64,000 nt of DNA, from assembly GCA_028564925.1 (NCBI GenBank), contig CM053029.1, positions 296,585,168 through 296,649,167 on the forward strand, given 5' to 3'. The stretch is from Lithobates sylvaticus (lineage: Eukaryota; Chordata; Amphibia; Anura; Ranidae). This document shows positions 55,038 to 64,000 of this stretch, in pieces (the first letter of the stretch is position 1; the number at the start of each line of letters is the position of its first letter). The position numbers were made by a program, and so were the translations under genes. Under the pieces are notes generated by a model. The model made no database searches. It saw nothing but the letters and a program-made list of their open reading frames with translations, and was not told the DNA's origin.

Positions 55038-56672
55038 TTTCTCCCCTTTCGGCAGGAGACTAACACAGGAGGAGACCCCAGACGGGTTGACTCCGAAGTT
55101 AGTCCATAGTTCCAGTCCTCTAATGCCTGTACCCACACAGTACCCCAAACAAATTGTTTCAAACAGAGCACTCACCCAGCCAACCTCTGCCTCTCTCAAA
55201 GAACATATCTGCCGCTGGGGAGAGGCCTGGACTGACCCTTCTCCCTGGAGTCTTTTCAGCCGCTGGAGAGAAGACAGGGTGACTGGGCTCAGTCTGTCAT
55301 GCTGTTGGGCATATGGGCCTACTGCCCAGCATCCCTGGGGTATACAGGTGGAGACTGAATTCCCATCCACCTTTACAGGAAATCTGTCCTGTGTCAGTTG
55401 AGGGCAGAGGCCAGCAGCGCTCTGTTCCGTTGCCAGCAGTTCAGCTGGGCGTAGGAGCTTCCCTACATCATCTGCTTCAGCTAACTGTTGGGGAGAGAGG
55501 CCGACTGCCCCAGCTCCCTGAAACACTGCAGCTGTTACCGGTGCTGGGCAGGGGTTGGTAGCACTCTTCCCGGTTGCTAGCACTTCTGCTGGTTTTCTGT
55601 TAGTGGAGACCACAGGCCCATCCACTGACACCAGATCAAGCTGCAGTTGTGAACTGCAGATTGCATTTTCCCCTTGGGTCCTGATCTGCTGCTCGGGAGT
55701 GACCACCACCTCCTCACCCTGGGCCTCCAGAACTGCCACAGGTGTGGGACAGAGGTCTTGGACCCTCTGTTCAGTTACCAGATCTTCAGCTGGGGAAGTT
55801 TGTTGTAAATCCATAGGTGCTGCTGGCAGACGATCACATGTCCCTGTCAGTGTTGTGGGAGAATGGCCGACTACCTCTTCTCTCAAGAAGGGTGAAGCCA
55901 CTGTTGGTGCTGGGCAGAAGTTAGCAGAGTTCTGCCCAATTGTCAGCACTTCCACTTTGGGGACGACAATCTCCGGAGTTTCCACTGCCGATTCTCTGGC
56001 ATGCTGCTGAACGTGTTCTAGCAGTTTCCTGTATGCCCTTTCCAGATGCTGTTCCTTCCTTAACAAATGGTCCAGATCAGGTTTAAGCTCTGAGACACCT
56101 GCAAGACCGAGCATAGCCTCTCTGTATTCTCGCAGGTCCTCAAGGGTAGGTTCCCCTTCATCGCCAAACACAAAACGATCTGTAAGGCTCTCCCACAGCA
56201 ATCCAGGGCCTCCAAAGTCATATCCCTCCGGAGAGCATTCTGTTGTCTCCCCTAAATATCCCTGCTCTGCGTGCCATTGCAGAGCCTGATAACGATTGTC
56301 CAGCTCTATCTCCTGCTGGACCAGCCTTTCCAACTCAGTCACCCATTGCTCCTGGGGCTGCTCTCCCGGGAATGTCATCCGCAATGCCCGTTGGTCACTG
56401 GCCCGTTGCTCTTGGGTTGGAAAGAACTTGCCTTGTTTTATACCAGCGAGCTGGAGGGCTCCAATCCACAGCTCCACCCGAATCTGCTGCCTGAGCTCCA
56501 GGTATTCCTCCTCAGACACAGTCCTTGTGTATGCTGCAAGGATGATCCGCAGCAGCCCCGGGGACTCTGATGCCAGATCCATATCTCCGCTGGGGTGACC
56601 GAAGTCTTCTATCCTGATCTTGGATCCCGGTGGAGGTTTGGATGTCCCAGACTGCAGGAAGCACGATCCCAC
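54888..56672 (-). CDS. single long ORF of the LTR element, gag-position, unrecognised
   Basis: A minus-strand frame of 594 codons fills the internal region and runs into the 3' LTR. The first ATG is at 56582 (MDLASESPGLL), giving about 565 aa. The first third is charged and helical (EEYLELRQQIRVELWIGALQ, ELERLVQQEIELDNRYQALQ, LRKEQHLERAYRKLLEHVQQ), as in a coiled-coil or matrix/capsid-like region. The middle consists of imperfect repeats with FCPAPT, LCPTPV, PCPAPV and LCPQ cores spaced about 50-100 residues and Gln-rich linkers. No CCHC knuckle, protease or RT motif is visible. I do not recognise the protein; its place suggests a gag-derived product. Long openness in so young an element suggests recent selection or recency. 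Confidence 0.6.
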   Translation of the reverse strand: MGSCFLQSGTSKPPPGSKIRIEDFGHPSGDMDLASESPGLLRIILAAYTRTVSEEEYLELRQQIRVELWIGALQLAGIKQGKFFPTQEQRASDQRALRMTFPGEQPQEQWVTELERLVQQEIELDNRYQALQWHAEQGYLGETTECSPEGYDFGGPGLLWESLTDRFVFGDEGEPTLEDLREYREAMLGLAGVSELKPDLDHLLRKEQHLERAYRKLLEHVQQHARESAVETPEIVVPKVEVLTIGQNSANFCPAPTVASPFLREEVVGHSPTTLTGTCDRLPAAPMDLQQTSPAEDLVTEQRVQDLCPTPVAVLEAQGEEVVVTPEQQIRTQGENAICSSQLQLDLVSVDGPVVSTNRKPAEVLATGKSATNPCPAPVTAAVFQGAGAVGLSPQQLAEADDVGKLLRPAELLATEQSAAGLCPQLTQDRFPVKVDGNSVSTCIPQGCWAVGPYAQQHDRLSPVTLSSLQRLKRLQGEGSVQASPQRQICSLREAEVGWVSALFETICLGYCVGTGIRGLELWTNFGVNPSGVSSCVSLLPKGEKCDRHSRDTGFLRGLHASLLPTDYGPPQDTLSVYAFGISNRLNGTQAVRC

Positions 56673-56685
56673 TGCTTGCCAACAA

Positions 56686-57226
56686 TGTGACGGATCCTGT
56701 ACTCAAGGTGTCCGCCGTAAATGCTTCCTAAGTCCTGGAACATGAGTCCAATGGATCTGGTTATAGGAACCCCCAAGAATTAGACAGCACTAGTTCTTGA
56801 GGTACATCAGGAATGCTTTATTTGACATTTCACACACATATATATATCCAGATGACTAAAAGCTAACCTAATTAGCATGAGCTAATTATCTTAATCATTG
56901 CCCCAGACTAGTTGACTGAGAGAAGACTTTTCAGGGTCAGACTTTAAGGCTCCTAGTTAATTTGAATGAGTATTCAACAGACATTCCATAAACATTAACA
57001 CAGGGCTAATTAGCACAACATTGTGTGGAATACTCCTTACAAGCCAGACCAGCCTCATCTACACAACAGACAGGTGGCTTGAGTTCATGACATTAGCATC
57101 TGACAGTCTATTGCTAATGCCAAATGCATATACAGAGAGTGTGTCTTGGGGGGGCCCGTAATCAGTTGGCAGGAGGCTCGCATGTAGTCCTCTCAAAAAG
57201 CGTGTGTCCCGGCTATGTCTGTCACA
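56686..57226 (-). repeat. 5' LTR (541 bp) of the minus-strand element
   Basis: Nearly identical to the other LTR. On the minus strand the internal region begins TTGTTGGCAAGCAGT directly after it, where a primer-binding site is expected; I could not assign a tRNA. Confidence 0.9.
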
Positions 57227-57231
57227 GCCCC

Positions 57232-60172
57232 CAACGACTCTGAGACCTTAGATGGGGGGGGTAGGGATGGGGGGAGGAGGGGAGGGGGGAAGGGAGAGGG
57301 GGAGGGGGGACACACTGGGAGAGTGGGGAAGGGGAAGGGTAAGATACAACACCCAAAAATCAGAGACTTCACATTTTTTTTCCCCGGTACACGGGACGTA
57401 CTCACGGCTTGATCACATTTTTTGGATCATGGTTTGTTGGATAAAGTTATAGAAACAAACATAGAGATCACTTCGCTGTCCGATCACGCCCCAGTCTCGA
57501 TGAGGTTAATTTTCCAGGACCTCCAGGCCCCACTGTACAATTGGAGGCTAAACGAGGAACTCTTAGGGGATAAGGAAGTAGTGGCTCATATAAAAGGAGA
57601 ACTAGTACAATACTTCAACAGAAACGATAATGGCGAGGTCCAGGGTTCATATATTTGGGATGCTCACAAGGCATATATCAGAGGGATTCTTATAGCAAAG
57701 GGCACATGGAAGAAAAAGGAACGACTAAAGAAAATAAAAGATCTGATAGCAGAATTAAACCTAGATGAGCAAATCCATAAACAGGCCCCGGCCAGAACAA
57801 GGAACTATATTTAAAAAAAGTTTCAAAAAGAGAGGATTTAAAAGATTTAATGGAACAAGAAGCCAAGCAAACCTATAGTAGAGTAGCAAGAGAAAGATAC
57901 CAGTGGGGAAATAAACCGACTAGACATCTAGCCAAGATCCTACAAAAAAAAAGACAAAAAACTATATTGAAAAAATACAAAATAAGAATGGAGAGATAAA
58001 ATATTTATCAAGAGAGATAGCCAAAGTCTTGGCGGAGAGAGTGAAGCGCCACTTGGGCACACTGGTCCATCCTGACCAGGTGGGATTTGTGGCTGGAAGA
58101 GAGGGACGGGATAACGGAGTGCGTACTCTGTTAGTTCTCCAAAAAATTAGGGAGGCGGGGTCCCCAGGTCTACTCCTGTCAATTGATGCTGAGAAAGCTT
58201 TCGACAGGGTAGACTGGGGACTCATGCTACAAACATTGCTACCATGGGCTTTGGTCCAAAAATTTTACAGCGAATTAGGGTCTTATATGATCACCCAAAA
58301 GCAAGGATTAAAATAAATGGAACTACATCTTCCCTGTTTAAAATGGAGAACGGGACGAGACAGGGATGCCCCCTGTCCCCGCTCCTGTTTATCCTATCCC
58401 TGGAACCCCTTCTGGCGACAATTAGGAGAAATACAGGCATTGAAGGTGTATCGGCGGAGGGGGAGGAACATAAATTGGCAGCTTTTGCCGACGATATCTT
58501 GTTCTATATAGCAAATCCTCTGATATCAATGCCCAACTTACTAATAAACTTGAAACAATATGGAGAAATCTACAATTTCAAAGTCAACTTAACTAAGTCC
58601 TTTATATTGAACATAAATGTAAACAAAGTTGAGCAACAGAAACTTCAGGAGAGATTTAGGTTTCCCTGGAAGAAGCAGATTAAATACCTGGGAATAAACC
58701 TAGCAAAATCCTTGAAGGAAATGCATAAAATTAATTATTTACTGCTACTTGACGAGATAGCGAAAAAATGCAAAGAATACACCATTAGACCTCTCTCGTG
58801 GCTGGGGCGTATAAACACAGTGAAAATGACACTGCTACCTATAATCACCTACAAATTTCAAATGCTCCCACTCCCACTATCATTGATATATCTCAGAAAG
58901 TTGAAGTCCCTTATCATGAATTTCATCTGGAAAAACAAGAAACATAGAATTGCACTCCACACTTTAAGGCAGGAAAAAAAAAAGGGAGGCCTAGCGGTCC
59001 CCGATATAGTTAACTATTACCACGCTGCTGTCCATTCTAGAATCCCGGAATGGAGTAAAGACTACAGTGAAAAAAGATGGGTAAAATTAGAAAAATCTCT
59101 TAGTAAAACACAACTTGGAAAAATTATTTGGAATCCACCAAATTGCAGAACACTGGGTGAAACTACACATACAATGACACTAAATACTTTAAAAGTATGG
59201 GATAAGATTTATAAGCAACTCAACAGCAATTATAATTCACCATTAATCGCACTTAAAAACAATGAGTATTTTGCACCAGGGGAAAAAATAGTAGGCGGGG
59301 GGTGGGTTAAAAAAGAAAACGCACAATTAAAGGATATTTTGCACAATGGGAAAATTTTAACACTCAACGAACTAAAAAATAAGGGGGAAATTTTCAATAT
59401 AGATGAATGGCGATATCTGCAACTATCCCACTTTGTTAAAAACCTCCCCCAGCCGACCAGGGCAGGAGAAGATCTAACTCGTTTTGAACGGACCTTCACT
59501 GCCATCGAGACGAAAGGGACGATCTCAAAAATTTACAAACTATTACTGGAGGGGGATGGGTTGGAGACCCTGCCATTCATACACAATTGGGAGAGGGATC
59601 TGGGCACGCAAGTTGATACACTGACAGTAGGAACATTTTTAAAATTAACCTATAGGTCAGCTATAGATGCTAGAACCATTGAAATGAACTACAAATGCAT
59701 ATCAAGATGGTATATTACCCCAGCAAAAATTAGCAAGTACCAACAAGGGGCCTCTGCAGAATGTTGGAGAGGCTGGAAGGAAAAGGGAACTATGGCTCAC
59801 CTCTGGTGGGAGTGTCATAAGATGAAAACCTACTGGACAAAAATTATAAATTATATCAAGGAAGTTACAGGAAAAGACCTTGAAAAAGATCCTTGGGTAA
59901 TCTTGTTTCACGGCACCAGAGGAGAGGTGAAACATTACGAAAGGTCTTTAGTGCCGCACCTTTTAAATGCTGCCAAACGATTGGTCTCTAGAAAATGGTG
60001 TAATCCGGAAAGCCCATCTATTTGGGAGTGGATTGACGCAGTTGAGAATATCCGTACCATGGAATCCCTTAAAATTAGTTCAGTTGAGGGAATAGGTGAA
60101 TTAGGAGAAAAGTGGGACAAGTGGAAGAAATTTAAAAAGACTTGGAGTTATGCTGAGGTTGTCAGAATATAG
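57232..60172 (+). pseudogene. L1 ORF2 (copy C), two internal deletions and frameshifts
   Basis: Only the end of the APE endonuclease remains (HFFSPVHGTYSRLDHIF near 57365, ITSLSDHAPVSMRLIF at 57470). The linker (LYNWRLNEELLGDKEVVAHI) runs to 57814, then frame changes. At about 58005 'NGEIKYLSREIAK' joins directly to VLAERVKRHLGTLVHPDQVG, so the RT N-terminal palm entry is deleted. RT motifs continue: LLLSIDAEKAFDRVDWG, a one-base shift near 58238, then a clean 58244-60172 frame with NGTRQGCPLSPLLFILSLEP, FADDILFYIA (catalytic), LSWLGRINTVKMTLLPIITY and C-terminal CWRGWKEKGTMAHLWWEC, where the second knuckle Cys is Trp. Stop TAG at 60170-60172. Inactive. Confidence 0.85.
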
Positions 60173-60486
60173 CTTTAAATTTGCAGTTTTAAGCAGGTCA
60201 ACCACAATTGGACGAAATTGGCAAACGGACGCAGCGATGAGGGGAGGGGGGGTGGTGGGGGAGGGGTAGGGCGGAAAACAACCGTATCACGAGGGGGAGG
60301 AAAAGGGAAAAAAAAAAAAGGAGGGAGAAATCTGGCCTTTGTGTTAAATAAAATAAACTGAAATTAAGGATGAAATGCCGCAATGATGTGACTAATGGAA
60401 AGGACAAAGATGAACAGTAAAAGCTGACTCAGGTCCTCCGGGAAAATTGAACTGATGTGGCGAAAGAAAAGAAAAAAAAAAAAAAA
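60173..60486 (+). other. L1 3' UTR and poly(A) tail
   Basis: Includes a G-rich polypurine tract at 60239-60330 and an A-rich tail at 60467-60486 directly before the second copy of the target duplication. Confidence 0.8.
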
Positions 60487-60500
60487 AGAAGTGAGGCGAA

Positions 60501-60934
60501 AAGGAGGTTCTGGAGCTTACGAAGACATGAAAAATTCATTACAGGGCCATTAACTAGGAAATGTGATTGGATTGTTTTTGGAGACTAAGGATATCATTTA
60601 GTGTCCCTTTAAAGGTAAAAATAACTCAAAACATAGGCTCAAAAACACTATGCTTTTTCCTTTAGGTGTGTTTCCTCAAAATGAGTGTTTACCGTTTACT
60701 TCTTGGTATAGACACCCCTTTGTCAAATTTTCGTTGACATGGGTACATATCTTAATGGTATTATTACTTATAATAATTATTTTTTGGCTTATGTATACAG
60801 TAATCCTTTTTTTTATATTTAAAATGTTTTTTAGATCTCTTTATATATATTGTTATGGAAAAAAAACTCCATTATATTGGGGTGACTCTTCTTTCATAAG
60901 CAGGAGTACCCTATGAACCCAGCATAGAACTAGT
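60501..60934. other. intergenic, nothing recognised
   Basis: AT-rich sequence between copy C L1 and the hAT element. A long T/A tract at 60780-60860; no gene. Confidence 0.5.
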
Positions 60935-60942
60935 GCTCTAGG

Positions 60943-61337
60943 CAGGGGCAAAAAGACCAAAGTCCAAGGCCAGCAACCGGGGGGGGGGTTGGGGTGGGGG
61001 GGAAAGCTCACTTGCTGGTTGCTACCTGGCTTACCAGTGCCCATCAATGCTGACCACTAAACTGACCTACCTACGTGACACACACCAACCTACCTACCTG
61101 ACACACACCGACCTACCTACACTGAGCTACCTGACATACATACACTTACCTACCTGACATACACTGACCTACCTGACACACACTGACCTACCCGACCCAC
61201 ATACACTGACCTACCTGACCACACACACTGACCTACCTGACTGACACTGACCTACTGACACACACACACACTGACCTACCTGACACACACACACACTGAC
61301 CTACCTGACTGACACACACACACGGACCTACCTGACT

Positions 61338-61380
<43 letters not shown>

Positions 61381-61415
61381 ACCTACCTGACACACACACA
61401 CACACTGACCTACCT

Positions 61416-61454
<39 letters not shown>

Positions 61455-62316
61455 ACCTACCTGAATCACATACACACACACTGACCTACCTGACACACAG
61501 TGACCTACCTGACACACACTGACCTACCTGATACACACACACACACACACACACACACACTGACCTACCCGACAAACTGACCTACCCGACACACACTGAC
61601 CTACCTGACAAACATACACCGACCTACCTAACACACACACACACTGACCTACATACAGTGACCTACCTGACACACACACACCTACCTGACCAGGAAGAGA
61701 CAGACTTTGTGTGTCCAGGTCCTGCAGCAGCAGGTCAGCCGTGGTGATGGTCAGCCGTGGTGATGGTGTGCAAAGCAGCCAGAGGAGAGGAGAGCCGCCC
61801 GCCCAAGTGCCGAGCGGGGATCATTACGGCACGGCGGTCGCATTGTAATTCCCGCCTTCCTGTTCCAGTCTGGACTGATTGAAGGAGTGCAGGCTCTGGG
61901 TGGCGGTGTCTTCTCTCTCCCCCTCCTGGGCTCTTCCCGGCTGTCCAGGAATCCCCCTCCCTGCAGCTCTGAACTCCACGCCGCCACCGGACCGGCGGGA
62001 CGCTCCGGTCCAGAAGTGCCAGGCCCCACAAGCACTAGCGTGGAGGAGGAGGAAGTGCAATCCTCCTCCGCTTTGAATGCTGGACAGTGTGGGCAGTGAT
62101 GTCACCGGTTGCTAGCTTCTAGGCGGCTATAGCGACCAGCCCAGGAGGAGAGTCAGGTGGAGGCAGGGGCGAAGCTGGAGCCGGAGCCACTGCCAGCGCT
62201 ACCGCGGCTCAGTCTGCCGCTGTCCCCTGAATTCTGGACCGGGACAAGAGACTCGGGGCTAATGGCTCCAGACTCGGGGCTGTAGCCTCAATAGCCACCC
62301 CCTAACGACGCCTCTG
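60943..62316. mobile_element. hAT-type non-autonomous element (1.37 kb) with 8-bp target duplication
   Basis: GCTCTAGG is repeated exactly at 60935-60942 and 62317-62324. Ends are CAGGGGCAAAAAG and, inverted, CAGAGGCGTCGTTAGGGG. The left half is an ACCTAC/(CA)n array and the right half is GC-rich with no transposase. Confidence 0.85.
61040..61690. repeat. (CA)n and 'tgacctacctgacacac' tandem array
   Basis: About 30 irregular units of 'ctgacctacctgacacacac', with (CA) runs up to about 20 repeats at 61335-61377 and 61417-61452. Length is expected to vary between individuals. Confidence 0.95.
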
Positions 62317-62574
62317 GCTCTAGGTGATCAGCATCACAATTAGAATACAGTCATTAGGATATCAATTTCTGCAGCAGTATTTTAGCACTGCTGCGGATAG
62401 GAAGGGCTGTCAGTATATGAGGGTCAATAGTGACACACAGCTACCATCCTTTAACAAAGGCATCTCAGGAAATACTATCATAGCAATCCCTACAGCAGAA
62501 AAAGTCACATAAGGGGTAAATTACTACATTAGTAATGATGCAGGAATGTATTTTCAATGTTTTTTTTTTATAAA

Positions 62575-63065
62575 AATGAAAAGAGAGACAGTCATACACT
62601 ATATTGATAAAAAAAATTGTGACGCCTGCCTTTACACGCACATTAACTTTAGTGGCATCCCAGTCTTAGTCCGTAGGGTTCAATATTGTGTTGACCCACC
62701 CTTTGCAGCTATAACAGATTCAACGATTCTGGAAAGGCTGTCCACAAGTTTTAGAAGTTTGTCTATGGGAATGTTTGACCATTCTTTCAGAAGTGCATTT
62801 GTGAGGTCAGGCACCGATGTTGGATGAGAAGGCCTGGCTTGCAGTCTCCGCTCTAATTCATCCCAAAGGTGTTCTATCGAGTTGGGGTCAGGACTCTGTA
62901 CAGGCCAATCAAGTTCCTCCACCCCAACTCGCTCATCCATGTCTTTATGGACCTTGCTTTGTGCATTGGTCCAAATCCTTTGGTGGAGGGGGGATTATGG
63001 TGTGGGGTTGTTTTTCAAGGGTTGGGCTTGGCCCCGTAGTACCAGTGAAGGAAACTCTTAAAGCG
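62575..63065. pseudogene. rearranged Tc1/mariner fossil
   Basis: Two transposase segments face opposite ways. Minus strand 62945-62683 gives MDERVGVEELDWPVQSPDPN, SIEHLWDELERRLQARPSHP and TSVPDLTNALLKEW, the C-terminal third with the last catalytic acidic block (PDPNSIEHLWDEL). Plus strand 62965-63065 gives SFGGGGIMVWGCFSRVGLGP and VVPVKETL, the middle of the same enzyme. A normal copy has both on one strand. The left end (ttgtgacgcctgcctttaca) resembles Tc1-type termini. No N-terminal helix-turn-helix is present, so it is dead. Confidence 0.78.
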
Positions 63066-63158
63066 GTTGGAGCCCTGACATTGGTGGACACTCTATCTTT
63101 TGCACACTCTTGTGCCACCACTCCTATGAAAACCCCAAGAACCTCACCCCACTGTCCT

Positions 63159-63160
<2 letters not shown>

Positions 63161-63209
<49 letters not shown>
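63161..63209. repeat. (CT)n microsatellite
   Basis: About 24 uninterrupted CT dinucleotides. Confidence 0.97.
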
Positions 63210-63212
<3 letters not shown>

Positions 63213-64000
63213 CTCTTTCCTCTCTCCTGTATACTCTTTTTTTCTTGAGCTATGGCTGGAGGTTGGGCAGTGGGCACTTGGCTACCATGGTTTATATTTC
63301 AGTACTTTATTACTTGTTACACTTCTTCACTGGTTACAGCTCTTTCTTTGTCTTAAGCACCCCTGGGCATCCTCTGACTTGAGAACTGTAATTGCTACTG
63401 CCATGTTTGTACTTGACACTGTATATGCCTCCCTGCATGGGGATATGATTTTATTTACCATGTGGCAATTATATACCTTTTCCTGGGGCATGTATGCTAA
63501 CCTTTCAATAAAAAAATTGATCAAGAAAGTTGTATGTTGTGTAGTATGTCAATACCTTTTTTCTCATTTTAAATATAATGTGGATGTGTTAGAACCTCAT
63601 CTAAATGCAGTAAACTGAAATCTCATTGGTCTACATGAGTTACTGCATATTGCACATAGATACTGAGCTCACTAATTAAATAAGCCCGAAAAAGTGCCAA
63701 GTACAACAGCTTTGTATTGTGTTGTGGACATTCTAGTAATGGGAAAATAGTCTTGTGTGTATGATGAATTTATACTGTGAATATGCAAGTTGACCAAAGA
63801 GCACTTAGGGATACTTCTATGGATTACGTCTATAGAACAGGAATGCACATTCTTCTGCTTTGAAGTGCACATATAAAGAAATACCGGTAATCACTTCAAA
63901 ATATAATATTTTACTTTTTAGCAATAATGTTATCATTGCTTTAACAGTCAATTTGCAAACATGCATTTGTTCCCCTAGCATCTAGTTTCTTCAAACCAAA
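63210..64000. other. intergenic, nothing recognised
   Basis: AT-rich sequence with no exon-like frame, tandem array or element ends that I could identify. Confidence 0.5.

Larger units (their letters stand above)
54481..57226 (-). mobile_element. young non-autonomous LTR retroelement (2.75 kb)
   Basis: Two LTRs (54481-55037 and 56686-57226) start TGTGACGGATCC and end CTGTCACA, with target duplication GCCCC at 54476-54480 and 57227-57231. A polypurine tract read on the minus strand (CCGAAAGGGGAGAAA) abuts the left LTR, giving minus orientation. The internal region is only 1.65 kb and has a single long frame and no protease, RT or integrase. The two LTRs differ at roughly six or seven sites plus one 16-bp length difference, about 1%, so the insertion is likely only a few million years old. 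Structurally it looks whole for a non-autonomous element. Confidence 0.9.
51881..60486 (+). mobile_element. full-length L1 (copy C) with 14-bp target duplication and poly(A)
   Basis: AGAAGTGAGGCGAA is repeated at 51867-51880 and 60487-60500. Parts: 5' UTR 51881-53253, intact ORF1 53254-54258, spacer with an LTR-element insertion (54481-57226), ORF2 remnants to 60172, 3' UTR with a G-rich tract (60239-60330) and an A-rich tail (60467-60486). Without the LTR element it is about 5.86 kb. Insertion reached the 5' UTR, so the source was a complete LINE, yet ORF2 carries deletions. Confidence 0.93.

Noticed and set aside
55015-56598. Plus-strand frames of 80-150 codons in the LTR element
   Set aside because: Antisense shadows of the single long minus-strand frame.
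61700-62310. CpG-rich region as a possible EXOC1 promoter
   Set aside because: It lies wholly within a hAT element bounded by an exact 8-bp duplication, and no EXOC1 exon was recognised after it.

Overview
The window looks like an intron-rich, repeat-dense stretch of a vertebrate nuclear genome, most likely a large-genome frog (ranid-like; this is inference from the repeat families and gene content). There are no bacterial-style operons and most open frames are repeats. The one host gene I can defend is a plus-strand three-exon orthologue of EXOC1L (exocyst complex component 1-like, a short relative of the Sec3/EXOC1 PIP2-binding domain): exon 1 at 2466-2592, exon 2 at 33876-34006, exon 3 at 47968-48222. 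Splice phases agree and the predicted protein is 170 aa. Its two introns (about 31.3 kb and 14.0 kb) are almost entirely mobile DNA.

Layout. 1-1388: 5' end of an autonomous piggyBac-type transposon (minus strand) whose transposase N-terminus runs off the left edge. 3.65-5.83 kb: nested TTAA-target and TIR elements. 6828-7509: solo LTR with 5-bp target duplication. 9.2-22.0 kb: a broken L1-clade LINE carrying three later DNA-transposon insertions: a Harbinger MITE in ORF1, a TTAA (piggyBac-type) element that splits codons 3-4 of ORF2, and a 7.2-kb Harbinger in the 3' UTR. That Harbinger carries three genes: a DDE transposase, a minus-strand trihelix/Myb-like gene and a MADF gene, the last two divergent around one TATA-bearing promoter. 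24.96-27.72 kb: about 100 copies of a 27-28-bp G-rich minisatellite with an 815-bp higher-order duplication. 29-33 kb: hAT MITEs, a 0.5-kb near-perfect palindrome and a 21-bp minisatellite.

35-37.8 kb: several TIR MITEs. 37.93-44.35 kb: a probable old hAT element enclosing a 2-kb fold-back element and a 5'-truncated minus-strand L1 with a perfect 15-bp target duplication. 45954-46799: a second solo LTR. 48.7-51.3 kb: a TTAA element with two nested insertions. 51881-60486: a complete-length L1 insertion with 14-bp target duplication, poly(A) tail, intact ORF1 and a decayed ORF2; a young 2.75-kb LTR element sits between the two ORFs. 60943-62316: hAT-type element with perfect 8-bp target duplication. 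62.58-63.07 kb: rearranged Tc1/mariner fossil.

Functionally, EXOC1L is the only likely host coding gene. The Harbinger has the set of proteins its family needs (nuclease plus DNA-binding partners), now disabled by nonsense changes and frameshifts, and it shares its ends with the short MITE at 9429-9838. All identifications come from reading the sequence and remembered family features; no database search was run.
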